Below are positions 8,867 through 17,003 of a DNA stretch of 64,000 nt, piece by piece. A program made the position numbers and the translations under genes. A model generated the notes under the pieces. That model saw only the letters and a list, made by a program, of their open reading frames with translations, was not told the DNA's origin and made no database searches. How positions within the stretch are numbered: position 1 is the first letter of the stretch; every line of letters begins with the position of its first letter. The stretch lies in assembly GCA_965197575.1 (NCBI GenBank), contig OZ240214.1:4278001-4342000 (forward strand). The letters run 5' to 3'. Source of the DNA: VXOI01 sp965197575. GTDB lineage: Bacteria > Chloroflexota > Dehalococcoidia > Lucifugimonadales > UBA3495.

Positions 8867-10073
8867 GTACCGTTTCCAGAAAGTCTTACAATCATAAGGG
8901 AGATCAGGTAGGCTTGAGTAAAATCCTTTAGCGAGGCCGTACCTGATATGCCTGTCTCCAAATACAAAGTCGAACTGACCCAATCCGAACGCTTCGCTCT
9001 GATTGAAACATCCGGCCGTGGCAAGCCGTTGGCCCGCACGGTAAAGCGGGCCCTTGCGCTGTTGAAAGCTGACGAAGGACTCTTAGACCGTGAGGCGGCT
9101 GAGGCGGTTTCGATCAGCGCCGCCACTGTTGCCAGAGTGCGCAGACGGTTCGTCGAGGAGGGGCTGGAAGCCGCAATCAACGACCGGCCACGGTCAGGCC
9201 GTGAGCGCAAGCTGAGCGGCAGACAGGAGGCGCACCTCGTCGCCATCGCGTGCAGCAGTCCACCCGAAGGACATGTAAACTGGACGCTCCATCTGCTGGC
9301 GGACAAGGTAGTGGCGATGGAGTTTGCCGGGAGCATCTCCTTGGAGACGGTGCGCCAGATACTCAAAAAAACGAACTCAAGCCGTGGAAGAAAAAGGAAT
9401 GGCGCATCCCCAAGCTGAGCGGGGAGTTCGTCGCCCGGATGGAGGATGTGCTGGACCTTTATCACGAAGAGTACGACCCGGAGCGGCCGGTGGTGTGTTT
9501 TGACGAGTCCTCCAAGCAGTTGCTTGGGGATGGGCGGCCTCCCATCAAGGCCGCCCCCGGACGGGTGGAGCGCTATGACACCGAGTACCAGCGAAACGGG
9601 ACCCGGAACCTGTTCATGTTCTGTGAACCGAAGGGCGGATGGAGACACGTCGAAGTGACCGGGCGCCGCACTGCTGTGGACTTTGCTCACCAGATGCGCT
9701 GGCTGGTTGACCAGGCGTACCCCCACGCCAGGGTCGTCCGGCTGGTGTTGGACAATCTCAACACCCACAAGCCCGGCTCGCTCTACGAAGCATTTGGAGC
9801 GTCCGAAGCGCGTCGTATAGCCAAGCGTCTGGAGCTGCACCACACTCCCACCCATGGAAGCTGGCTGAACATGGCCGAGATCGAGTTGAGCGTCTTCAGC
9901 AGACAGTGTCTGAACCGCCGGGTCGGCGATGAAGTGCTGCTGCGGCAGGAGGTCGCCGCCCTCGAACGCGAGCGCAACGATGCTGGCGCCGTCATAGACT
10001 GGCGGTTCTCCACCCAGGACGCCCGCAGTAAACTCCAACATATCTATCCATCAGGATTAAATTGAAACGGTAC
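8867..10073 (+). mobile_element. IS630-family element, copy 2
   Basis: A 1207-bp element with terminal inverted repeats GTACCGTTTCCAG (left) and TTGAAACGGTAC (right), flanked by TA at 8865-8866 and 10074-10075. It is a near-identical copy of the element at 3686-4892 in the reverse orientation, inserted at the equivalent base of a paralogous SBP leader. Its transposase reads toward SBP4, so transcription from the element could run into that gene. Confidence 0.9.
8948..10065 (+). CDS. IS630-family transposase, read through a -1 frameshift (copy 2)
   Basis: Frame A (8948-9418) encodes the DNA-binding helix-turn-helix part. Frame B, open from before 9360 to the TAA/TGA-type stop at 10065, encodes the DDE catalytic part with 'VCFDESSK', 'LVLDNLNTH' and 'NMAEIELSV'. 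The overlap contains A7 at 9365-9371. A -1 slip there turns 'LKKTNSS' into 'LKKNELKPWKKKEWRIP', the sequence usual for the family. The fused product would be ~372 aa. Substitutions relative to copy 1 are few and the slip site is unchanged, so both copies look functional or recently functional. Confidence 0.85.
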
Positions 10074-10091
10074 TAGGGACAGAGGTTATTT

Positions 10092-11888
10092 ATGAGGCGG
10101 CTAAGCGTTTCCCGCGGACTAGGCATTCTCATTGTTTTAGCGTTGCTTGCGGCAATCGCCTGTGGCGGGGCATCGACGGCAACATCCCCCGCACCCACGG
10201 CTGCCGTTTCGGCGCCGACAGCCGTGCCCGGTGAAACCCCGGCCGACGTCCCTACCACGGCTCCCACGGTCGCGCCATCGCCAGCGGCCGACGCTCAGCC
10301 GGTGGTGGATCGCCTGAAAGTTGCTGTGGTGTCCGATACGGAGGGCAATGATCCTCATTTGCTCCTTATCCCCTTTCACCCGCAAATCTTGCCTATGTAC
10401 GAAACTCCCACCCGTCTCGATGAAATGGGCCAACGTGTCCCTATGCTGGCCGAAAGCTGGGAAATCAGCCCAGACCTGACCACCTGGACCTGGCGCCTGA
10501 GAAAGGGTGTCCCGTTCCACAAGGGCTTCGGCGACTTCACCAGCAAAGACATGGTGCATACCAACGAACGCCACGCCAGAGATGAGACCACGACCTCTTA
10601 CACCGGTTTCTACCGAGACCAGGTAGTGCCCCATACAGAGGTCGTAGATGACTACACGCTCATCTATCGCCTGCCGGAGGCCAGGCTGGACTTGGATTAC
10701 ATTGAGTCCAGCCTGTGGTACCAGAAAATGCTGAGCAAGGAACACTTTGATGCCGAAGCGCAGGAGGGTGTTGCGAATAATCCCATAGGCACCGGTCCGT
10801 ACCAGTTCGTCGACCGGATTTTGGGCTCCTCTGTCCTGTACGAACGGGTCCCTGACCAACACTGGCGGGTCACCCCGTCCTTCCGGGAGCTTCAGATCTT
10901 CTTCGTAAAAGAGAACTCCACCCGGCTGGCTATGCTCCTGGCCGGCGAGGTACATATCACCCGATTGCCCCCAGACTTGGAAACCACCGCCGTCGACCGG
11001 GGCATGGAGGTGATTTCCTCGAGGATCCCGGTCGTGCCCCTCTACACGATGTATGGCGGCGTGTTCCATGACTATCCCGCCGGCACGCGAAAAGGCGAAT
11101 CCCCGGACCTCCCCTTTTCCGACGTGCCCCACCCGGTGACTGAACTCCCCTGGGTGGACCGTAGGGTGCGGGAGGCCCTGAACCGGGCGGTAAACCGGGA
11201 GGAAATTCAGGCCACCCTGCTAGGCGGGAAGGGCGAGCCTATGCCGGTGCCCTTTTTCCATTCTTCACTGCCCGGCTGGAATCCGGAGTGGCTTGAGCGC
11301 TACGACGAAATGTACGGGTATGACCCGGAGCGCGCAAGAGAGCTACTGGCGGAGGTGGAGGAAGAGATCGGGCAACCCCTGGACTGGTCCGGCACGATCT
11401 TCGTGCTCACTCCTCGCCCGGCGCTTCCCCAGTTGGTGGATGTTGGGGAGGCCATCAACAACTACTGGAGAGCCGTAGGGGTGGACATAAAGCTCCAGGA
11501 AATGGAGTTTGCCACCTTCGTCCCAGCTATTATCGAAGGAAGGATGGGCGGCATCGCTTGGACTGATGGCACTCGGAGAATGTGGGACCCAGACATGCTT
11601 AAGACGATATATTATAGCGGGCGAGACCTATACGCCCACTGTTGCCATTTCTTCGAGAGTGACGTTATTGACGAACTTTACGAGAAATTAGTGCCAGAGA
11701 CCGATTTCGACATTCGCGACCAGATCCTACGGGAGGCCGGTAATTACATCTACGACCAGTATGTTACCGTTCCCCTTTTCTTCCTCAATGCCGATGCCAC
11801 GGTCAACCCCGAGGTGGTGAAGGATTATCCCACCTCGGGTTGGTACGGGACCCGTGATCTGGAATATGTGGTGCCGGCGAGCAACTAA
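10092..11888 (+). CDS. Lipoprotein solute-binding protein family 5 (SBP4)
   Basis: 598 aa. Same N-terminal module as the other array members: lipoprotein signal, Cys at 24 and Pro/Ala/Thr linker to about residue 75. The mature SBP_bac_5 domain carries 'GTGPYQFVDR', 'VPWVDRRVREALNRAVNREE'-like and 'HCCHFFESDVID' stretches. The ribosome site ACAGAGGTTATTT is intact, but the leader is cut by IS630 copy 2 immediately upstream, with 18 bp between element end and ATG. Expression may now depend on readthrough from the transposase gene, which points the same way. Ligand unknown. Confidence 0.9.
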   Translation: MRRLSVSRGLGILIVLALLAAIACGGASTATSPAPTAAVSAPTAVPGETPADVPTTAPTVAPSPAADAQPVVDRLKVAVVSDTEGNDPHLLLIPFHPQILPMYETPTRLDEMGQRVPMLAESWEISPDLTTWTWRLRKGVPFHKGFGDFTSKDMVHTNERHARDETTTSYTGFYRDQVVPHTEVVDDYTLIYRLPEARLDLDYIESSLWYQKMLSKEHFDAEAQEGVANNPIGTGPYQFVDRILGSSVLYERVPDQHWRVTPSFRELQIFFVKENSTRLAMLLAGEVHITRLPPDLETTAVDRGMEVISSRIPVVPLYTMYGGVFHDYPAGTRKGESPDLPFSDVPHPVTELPWVDRRVREALNRAVNREEIQATLLGGKGEPMPVPFFHSSLPGWNPEWLERYDEMYGYDPERARELLAEVEEEIGQPLDWSGTIFVLTPRPALPQLVDVGEAINNYWRAVGVDIKLQEMEFATFVPAIIEGRMGGIAWTDGTRRMWDPDMLKTIYYSGRDLYAHCCHFFESDVIDELYEKLVPETDFDIRDQILREAGNYIYDQYVTVPLFFLNADATVNPEVVKDYPTSGWYGTRDLEYVVPASN

Positions 11889-11924
11889 GCCCAATCCTGG
11901 CTTCCTGAAGGAATAGGAATCAAA

Positions 11925-12071
11925 TTGCCGCCCGGAAGTAAGGACTTCCGGGCGTGAGAACCGTAAACTGTCCGGGGGACAGGCCCTGGAGATAAACTAG
12001 GACCGAGCCCACACTGGATTGCCGGGTGTTTCATTTGTAATATGCTCAGAGACTAGGGACAGAGGTTATTC
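11925..12071 (+). repeat. SBP leader repeat L5 with perfect hairpin (empty IS630 site)
   Basis: Leader before SBP5. It has the best form of the hairpin, an 11-bp perfect inverted repeat CGCCCGGAAGT / ACTTCCGGGCG at 11929-11954 with a four-base loop. The distal part 'CTCAGAGACTAGGGACAGAGG' is uninterrupted and shows what the target of both IS630 copies looked like before insertion. Confidence 0.7.
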
Positions 12072-13874
12072 ATGATCCGACTAAGCGTTTCCCAAGGACT
12101 TTGTATTATCGTTGTTGTAGCGTTGCTTGCGGCAATCGCCTGTGGCGGGGCATCGACGGCAACTTCCCCCGCACCCACGGCTGCCGCTTCGGTGCCGACA
12201 GCCGTGCCCGGTGAAACCCCGGTCGCCGTCCCTACTGCGGCTCCCACGGTCGCGCCATCGCCAGCGGCCGGCGCCAAGCCGTCGGCGGGCCGCTTGCTGG
12301 CGGCTGTGGTTATCGAGCGGGAGACTAACGACCCGCACCAGGTAACTGCGGTACACCAGTCGCAGTTCTTGCCCATGTACGACGACCTGGTGCGCTACGA
12401 TGAAAACGCCGAGTATGCCCCTATGTTGGCGACTAGCTGGGAAGTAAGCCCCGACCTGAAAGACTGGACTTTCAATCTGCGGAAGGGCGTCCAGTTTCAC
12501 AAAGGCTTTGGCGAGTTCACGGCCAGAGACGTGGTCCACACGGTAGACCGCCACGCCAGGGAGGGAAGCATATCGGCCCACGCTACCTTCTACCGTGATG
12601 AGGTGCTGGCCAAGGGCAGTATCGAGGTGGTGGACGACCACCAGATAATCTACCATCTGTCGGTGCCCAAACTGGACATGGAGGTATTCAACGCCAACCG
12701 CTGGTACAACCACATGCTGAGTAAGGACCACTTCGACGCTGAAGGGCAGTCTGGTGTCGAGAATAACCCTATAGGCACCGGGGCTTACCAGTTCGTGGAG
12801 CGAGTCTTGGGCGCCCACGTCCTCTACGAGACGGTGCCATACGATCACTACCGTATAACCCCCGATTTCCCCGAACTCCAAATGTTTTTCGTCAAAGAGC
12901 ATGCCACCCGCTTGGCGATGCTCCTCTCCGGTGAGGCCCATATCGCGGCCCTTCCCCCGGATCTCGAGGCGACGGCGCTGAATAATGGCATGGAGGTGAT
13001 TTCCGCCAGGACCCCAACCGTACCCCTCTACGCCATGATGGGCGGCAATTTCTATGAGGAGTTGTCCGGCACCAGGACGGGCAACACCCCAGACCTGCCC
13101 TATTCCGATGTCTTCCATCCGATAGAGGAAGTTCCTTGGGTACACAAAAAGGTGCGGGAGGCCCTGAATCGCGCGATAAACCGGGACGAGATTCAAACCA
13201 CGCTGTTGGCCGGGAAGGGGGAGCCGATGCCCGTCCCCTTCTATCACGAGTCGCTGCGCGGCTGGAACCCGGAGTGGCTGGAACGCTACGAAGAGAAGTA
13301 CGGGTATGACCCGGAGCGCGCCAAAGAGCTGCTGGCCGAGGTTGAGGCCGAGATTGGAAAGCCCCTGGATTGGTCCAAGGTAATCTACTTGCTCACCATC
13401 CGGCCGGAGTTGCCCCAACTGGCAGACATAGGAGAGGCCATTGTCAACTACTGGAGAGCCATCGGGGCCGATGTGTCGTTGGAGGAGAGGGAGTTCGCGT
13501 GGTTCAGGGAACACATCCTAAAGGGAGAAGTGGGCGGTGTCGCCTGGACTGATGCGACCATAAAGTTCGAGGACCCGGACCAGTTGAGGATAGTGTACTA
13601 TAGCGGCCGAACGCTCCAGGGCATTTGTTGCCACTTCTTCGAAAATGAAGGCATTGACGAGGCTTATGAACAGTTGGTGCCCGAGACAGACTATGACAAG
13701 CGAGATGAATATCTGCGGCAAGGGGGTAATATCGTCTTCGAAGAATATGGGCTTCTTCCATTATTCTGGCTTTCCGCAGACTTCGTAGTGAACCCTGAGA
13801 TTGTGGCGGATTATCCCACTTCGGGCCTCTTCGGGATGCGAGACCTGGAATACGTGGAAGCGGCGAAAGAATAA
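12072..13874 (+). CDS. Lipoprotein solute-binding protein family 5 (SBP5)
   Basis: 600 aa, last member of the array. The signal region is slightly diverged ('MIRLSVSQGLCIIVVVALLAAIAC') but keeps the lipidation Cys at 24 and the Pro/Ala/Thr linker. The SBP_bac_5 domain resembles SBP2 and SBP4 ('GTGAYQFVERVLGA', 'VPWVHKKVREALNRAINRDE', 'ICCHFFENEGID'). Its leader is uninterrupted. A perfect 14-bp inverted repeat follows 11 bp after the stop codon and probably closes the transcript. Outer-face ligand binding for an ABC importer encoded elsewhere. Confidence 0.9.
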   Translation: MIRLSVSQGLCIIVVVALLAAIACGGASTATSPAPTAAASVPTAVPGETPVAVPTAAPTVAPSPAAGAKPSAGRLLAAVVIERETNDPHQVTAVHQSQFLPMYDDLVRYDENAEYAPMLATSWEVSPDLKDWTFNLRKGVQFHKGFGEFTARDVVHTVDRHAREGSISAHATFYRDEVLAKGSIEVVDDHQIIYHLSVPKLDMEVFNANRWYNHMLSKDHFDAEGQSGVENNPIGTGAYQFVERVLGAHVLYETVPYDHYRITPDFPELQMFFVKEHATRLAMLLSGEAHIAALPPDLEATALNNGMEVISARTPTVPLYAMMGGNFYEELSGTRTGNTPDLPYSDVFHPIEEVPWVHKKVREALNRAINRDEIQTTLLAGKGEPMPVPFYHESLRGWNPEWLERYEEKYGYDPERAKELLAEVEAEIGKPLDWSKVIYLLTIRPELPQLADIGEAIVNYWRAIGADVSLEEREFAWFREHILKGEVGGVAWTDATIKFEDPDQLRIVYYSGRTLQGICCHFFENEGIDEAYEQLVPETDYDKRDEYLRQGGNIVFEEYGLLPLFWLSADFVVNPEIVADYPTSGLFGMRDLEYVEAAKE

Positions 13875-13884
13875 ACTTCCGGTA

Positions 13885-13930
13885 GGACCCCGCGCCGGTC
13901 TTCCTATCACCGGACCCCGGCGCGGGGTCC
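13885..13930. terminator. GC-rich hairpin after SBP array
   Basis: A perfect 14-bp inverted repeat, GGACCCCGCGCCGG at 13885-13898 and its complement at 13917-13930, with an 18-base loop. It lies just after the SBP5 stop codon. No T-run follows, so it is not a canonical intrinsic terminator. It may be a Rho-assisted terminator, an mRNA 3' stabiliser or a repeat element. Confidence 0.45.
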
Positions 13931-14062
13931 CGAATTGCGCTCGCTGACCGTATCTTACGGTTGGCTTTCTACGGCGGAATGTGCTAACGTAGCCGAAACA
14001 ATGCTAGCTAAAGCAATGCTAGCCCAAGCAATTGTCATAGTGATTTAGCAAGGAGGTTGAGT

Positions 14063-15451
14063 ATGCCGGTACAGCGATTTCCGAGCATGAGCAAGGACTA
14101 TGCGACCTTTGACTGTGATGCCCACATTACAGAGCCCGCCGAGATATGGGAGCGGGCCAAAGACAACCTGACCAAGGGGGAGTTGGAGGCTCTCAAGGCC
14201 ACCATGTGGTACGACGCCGAGAGCAGTCAACTGATTGTCAACGGGAAGGCTGGCGTTGGAATCGGCTCCCAGCGTAGAGGGGGGATTCCCGGTATGACGC
14301 GGTCCATCACCACCGCCGGGCCTGGCGTCAAGCATGACATCCAGCGGGCCCTCAACGTGCGCAACCTCGACCCCGAGACCGCCCTCACCCAAGATCAGGT
14401 TGCTTACCTGGACCACGATGGGTCCTATGAGCCCAAGCCCCGTCTGCGCGATATGGACGTTCAGGGCATCGACCAGGTGATGATCATCCCTTCCGACATT
14501 GACACCTACCCTTGGCTACAGAACGCAATGGGGGCCAAGGCCGCCTGCAAAGCCTACAACGACTGGGCTTATAACTATACCCTGGAGAACCCGGAGCGGC
14601 TCTTCTTCGGCGGCTTGCTTCCCATGCAGAATCCTCAATACGCAGTGGAGGAAATCTACCGCCTGGCTGAGATGGGATGCCGTGTAGGCCTCATTCGCCC
14701 CATGGACGCTTGGGGCAACTATCCGGTCCAGCCCAAGTACGAACCAGTCTGGAACGCCTTGGAGGAAACCGGCTTGGTGTACGGAATGCACCCCTTCCCT
14801 GCCAGCGGGGGTCTCAAGCCAACCGGCTACAGCGAACAGTACTCCGGAGCTGAGTTGATTCGGCGGACCATCTCGACATCGGGGCTGCCTCATTCCTTCC
14901 TGTCGAATGTCCAGAACTTCCAGGCCGAGGCATCCCTCTGGGTCACCATGGTGTTGATGTCCGGCTTCTTCGAGCGGCATCCCAAGATCAACGCCGCCGT
15001 CTTCGAGGCCTCTTCCACCTGGCTGAGCTTCGTGTTGGACGAGTGCGACAAAGCCTACAAGCTCTATCGCAACGATCGCCGCATGGCCCCGCTGACCAAG
15101 CTGCCCAGCGAGACCTTCTTCCAGCACTGCATGACCGGCTTCGAGGGCGATGAGGCCCCGCCGTCTCGTTTCCCCGAGTTCTACCGGGACATTTTGATCT
15201 GGGCCTCGGACGTCTATCATCACGATGGCGACGATGCTTGGAGGGCAATCGGTACGATGCAGCAGTGCGAACTGCCCGTTGCCGACCAGTCCCTTTTCAT
15301 GGGGGGCAACGCCCGCCGCCTGTATAACGTCAAGCCGCCCAAGGACATCATACGCCAGCGAGTAACGGAGATTGAGCGACCTGACTGGTGGCCCACTGAG
15401 GACGAAATCAGCCAGGCCCTTATACCTGAGTCCAGCGTCATCCGTCGGTAG
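14063..15451 (+). CDS. Amidohydrolase family 2
   Basis: 462 aa from the ATG at 14063, which sits six bases after AGGAGG (14051-14056). A TTG at 14057 touches the ribosome site and is less likely. The N-terminal motif is 'DCDAHITEPAEIWER', the middle His lies in 'YGMHPFPASGG', and the C-terminal motif is 'ILIWASDVYHHDGDD' with the catalytic-type Asp. It is longer than the enzyme at 2341 by an insertion after the first strand. The family hydrolyses or decarboxylates small organic acids through a mononuclear metal in a TIM barrel. A clear terminator follows, so it is probably transcribed alone. Confidence 0.88.
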   Translation: MPVQRFPSMSKDYATFDCDAHITEPAEIWERAKDNLTKGELEALKATMWYDAESSQLIVNGKAGVGIGSQRRGGIPGMTRSITTAGPGVKHDIQRALNVRNLDPETALTQDQVAYLDHDGSYEPKPRLRDMDVQGIDQVMIIPSDIDTYPWLQNAMGAKAACKAYNDWAYNYTLENPERLFFGGLLPMQNPQYAVEEIYRLAEMGCRVGLIRPMDAWGNYPVQPKYEPVWNALEETGLVYGMHPFPASGGLKPTGYSEQYSGAELIRRTISTSGLPHSFLSNVQNFQAEASLWVTMVLMSGFFERHPKINAAVFEASSTWLSFVLDECDKAYKLYRNDRRMAPLTKLPSETFFQHCMTGFEGDEAPPSRFPEFYRDILIWASDVYHHDGDDAWRAIGTMQQCELPVADQSLFMGGNARRLYNVKPPKDIIRQRVTEIERPDWWPTEDEISQALIPESSVIRR

Positions 15452-15475
15452 AGTCAGGGGAAAGGAGCATTTGCC

Positions 15476-15502
15476 AAAAGCCCCTCCATTGAGGGGCTTT
15501 TT
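15476..15502 (+). terminator. Intrinsic terminator
   Basis: Stem AGCCCCTC / GAGGGGCT with a CATT loop, followed by a T-run (15497-15502), located 25 bp after the amidohydrolase stop codon. A-run on the 5' side would also allow some termination on the other strand. Confidence 0.85.
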
Positions 15503-15551
15503 GGTCACTGAATGCGTTACAAGTACCCGAATGCTCAGGAGATGAGAAGGA

Positions 15552-16847
15552 ATGACAACGAACAAGCGCTTTGCGGTTTTTGACAGCGACTCCCACGTGG
15601 TAGAGCCCCGGGAGTTATGGGAAAAATACCTCGAGCCTGAATACCGGATTCTGGGTAAGTCTGCGCTGTGGCGGGAAGAGGGGAAGACCAACTCCTATCT
15701 CAAGGTCAACGGTAAGGTGTTCCGGGACACCAATAACCCCAACATCCCCCGGCACGCCATCTGGAAGCCCGGGATGACATGGGAAGCGGTAGGAGACCTG
15801 GACCCGGATATTCGACACCCGGAGAGTGAGGGCGCTTCGGACCCCCAAGCTCGGCTCCGTGACATGGACGTCATGGGCGTGGATCAAGCCTTCCTCTACC
15901 CTACTTGGTTCGCCGAGGGATTTCACTTGGTAGAGGACCCGGATGTGGCCTATGCGCTGGCGAGAGCCTACAACAACTGGATTGCCGATTTCTGCAAGGC
16001 GGCTCCTGACCGGCTCTTCGCGGCGGCCATGTTGCCCCTCCAGGACATTGACTTGGCCCTTGAGGAGCTACAGCGGGTCTCCAGGATTTCCTGTTTCCGC
16101 GGGGCCTTTATCCGGCCCATGTTTCTCGAGGGACGCTACTTCACCCATCCCTACTTCGACCCGCTCTGGGCGGAATTGGAAAACCTCGGGGTGTCGGCCG
16201 CCGTCCATCCGACGCCTGGTCTGTGGAACCCGGAGTGGACCTCCCACGGCCAGTTTATGGAGAAAGTAAAGGGACGGCTCAATCTAGTACCCTTCGATTT
16301 GGGAGGGGGAGGGGGACCCTTCGCTGGGGGGGGTACCGGCGAGAGCCGCCCATTCATGTATGCGGGGATGCCACTGGGACATCCGATTGCGCCGATCATC
16401 TCAAATTGGCTAGATAATCACATGTTCGTGGCTTCCACCTTGATCGGTTTTACCGTGATGCAACGATACCCGCAAATGAAGGTGGTGGTAGCTCACGGCA
16501 AGGCTTCGTGGATGGAAGAGGTGCTCGAGAAGATGGAAGCTTCTACCCGAGTTATCACGCTGCTCCACCACTATCCAGTCCGGACGGACCCCGAAGAGAT
16601 GTGGGAGGAAGGCCAGGTGATGCTGGGCTTCGATGCCGAGGAGCGGCTTATCCAGAAGCTGCCTCACGACTTCGCAGCGAAGGTCGTCTGGGGCTCCCGC
16701 TATCCCCATCAAGATACAACGAGCGCTTGGGACGCCATTCAGGCTCTGAGCGAGGCGGACGTAGAAGAAACCACCATCGCTCGAATGTTGGGTCATAACG
16801 CCGCTCAACAATATGGCATCGAACTGGTGCAGAAGGTAGGGGCCTAG
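15552..16847 (+). CDS. Amidohydrolase family 2, catalytic Asp replaced
   Basis: 431 aa. The N-terminal motif is 'DSDSHVVEPRELWEKYLEP' and the middle His lies in 'AAVHPTPGLWNPEW', followed by a long Gly-rich insert (~residues 255-268). The C-terminal motif reads 'VVWGSRYPHQDTT', where relatives (including the gene at 2341) have 'WGSDYPH': the conserved Asp is Arg. That residue normally binds metal or acts as the base, so the enzyme may be inactive or use different chemistry. Start ATG at 15552 after a GAGAAGG-type site. It follows its paralog at 14063 but has its own upstream terminator, so it is likely separately transcribed. Confidence 0.85.
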   Translation: MTTNKRFAVFDSDSHVVEPRELWEKYLEPEYRILGKSALWREEGKTNSYLKVNGKVFRDTNNPNIPRHAIWKPGMTWEAVGDLDPDIRHPESEGASDPQARLRDMDVMGVDQAFLYPTWFAEGFHLVEDPDVAYALARAYNNWIADFCKAAPDRLFAAAMLPLQDIDLALEELQRVSRISCFRGAFIRPMFLEGRYFTHPYFDPLWAELENLGVSAAVHPTPGLWNPEWTSHGQFMEKVKGRLNLVPFDLGGGGGPFAGGGTGESRPFMYAGMPLGHPIAPIISNWLDNHMFVASTLIGFTVMQRYPQMKVVVAHGKASWMEEVLEKMEASTRVITLLHHYPVRTDPEEMWEEGQVMLGFDAEERLIQKLPHDFAAKVVWGSRYPHQDTTSAWDAIQALSEADVEETTIARMLGHNAAQQYGIELVQKVGA

Positions 16848-17003
16848 CTGAACGGGGAGGCTATGCGCTCGGGGAACGAGCGAGTGTTGTTGAACTTGAA
16901 CGGATCTTCCTTGACCATGCGGCGCATCAAGTCCGATGCGTCGCAGCCTGAACCCCGGGCGGCTAAACTTCTTGATTAGCACTCCCGGCATGATGGTCTT
17001 CTA
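16848..17003. other. Intergenic stretch with possible gene-end remnant
   Basis: On the minus strand a 34-codon open stretch from about 16957 to a TAG at 16846-16848 reads 'MRRMVKEDPFKFNNTRSF', which looks protein-like but belongs to no family I recognise. It has no start signal and is cut at its 5' side by the IS element beginning at 17004. It could be the tail of a gene truncated by that insertion, or chance. Confidence 0.2.

Noticed and set aside
12081..13514. Minus-strand open frame of 477 aa opposite SBP5 (and a 331-aa one opposite SBP4)
   Set aside because: High-GC antisense shadow of an SBP gene with clear homologs; composition is His/Val/Gly-rich and unlike a real protein.
14516..15691. 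Minus-strand open frame of 391 aa across the amidohydrolase at 14063
   Set aside because: Antisense shadow that also runs through an intrinsic terminator and into the next amidohydrolase start.
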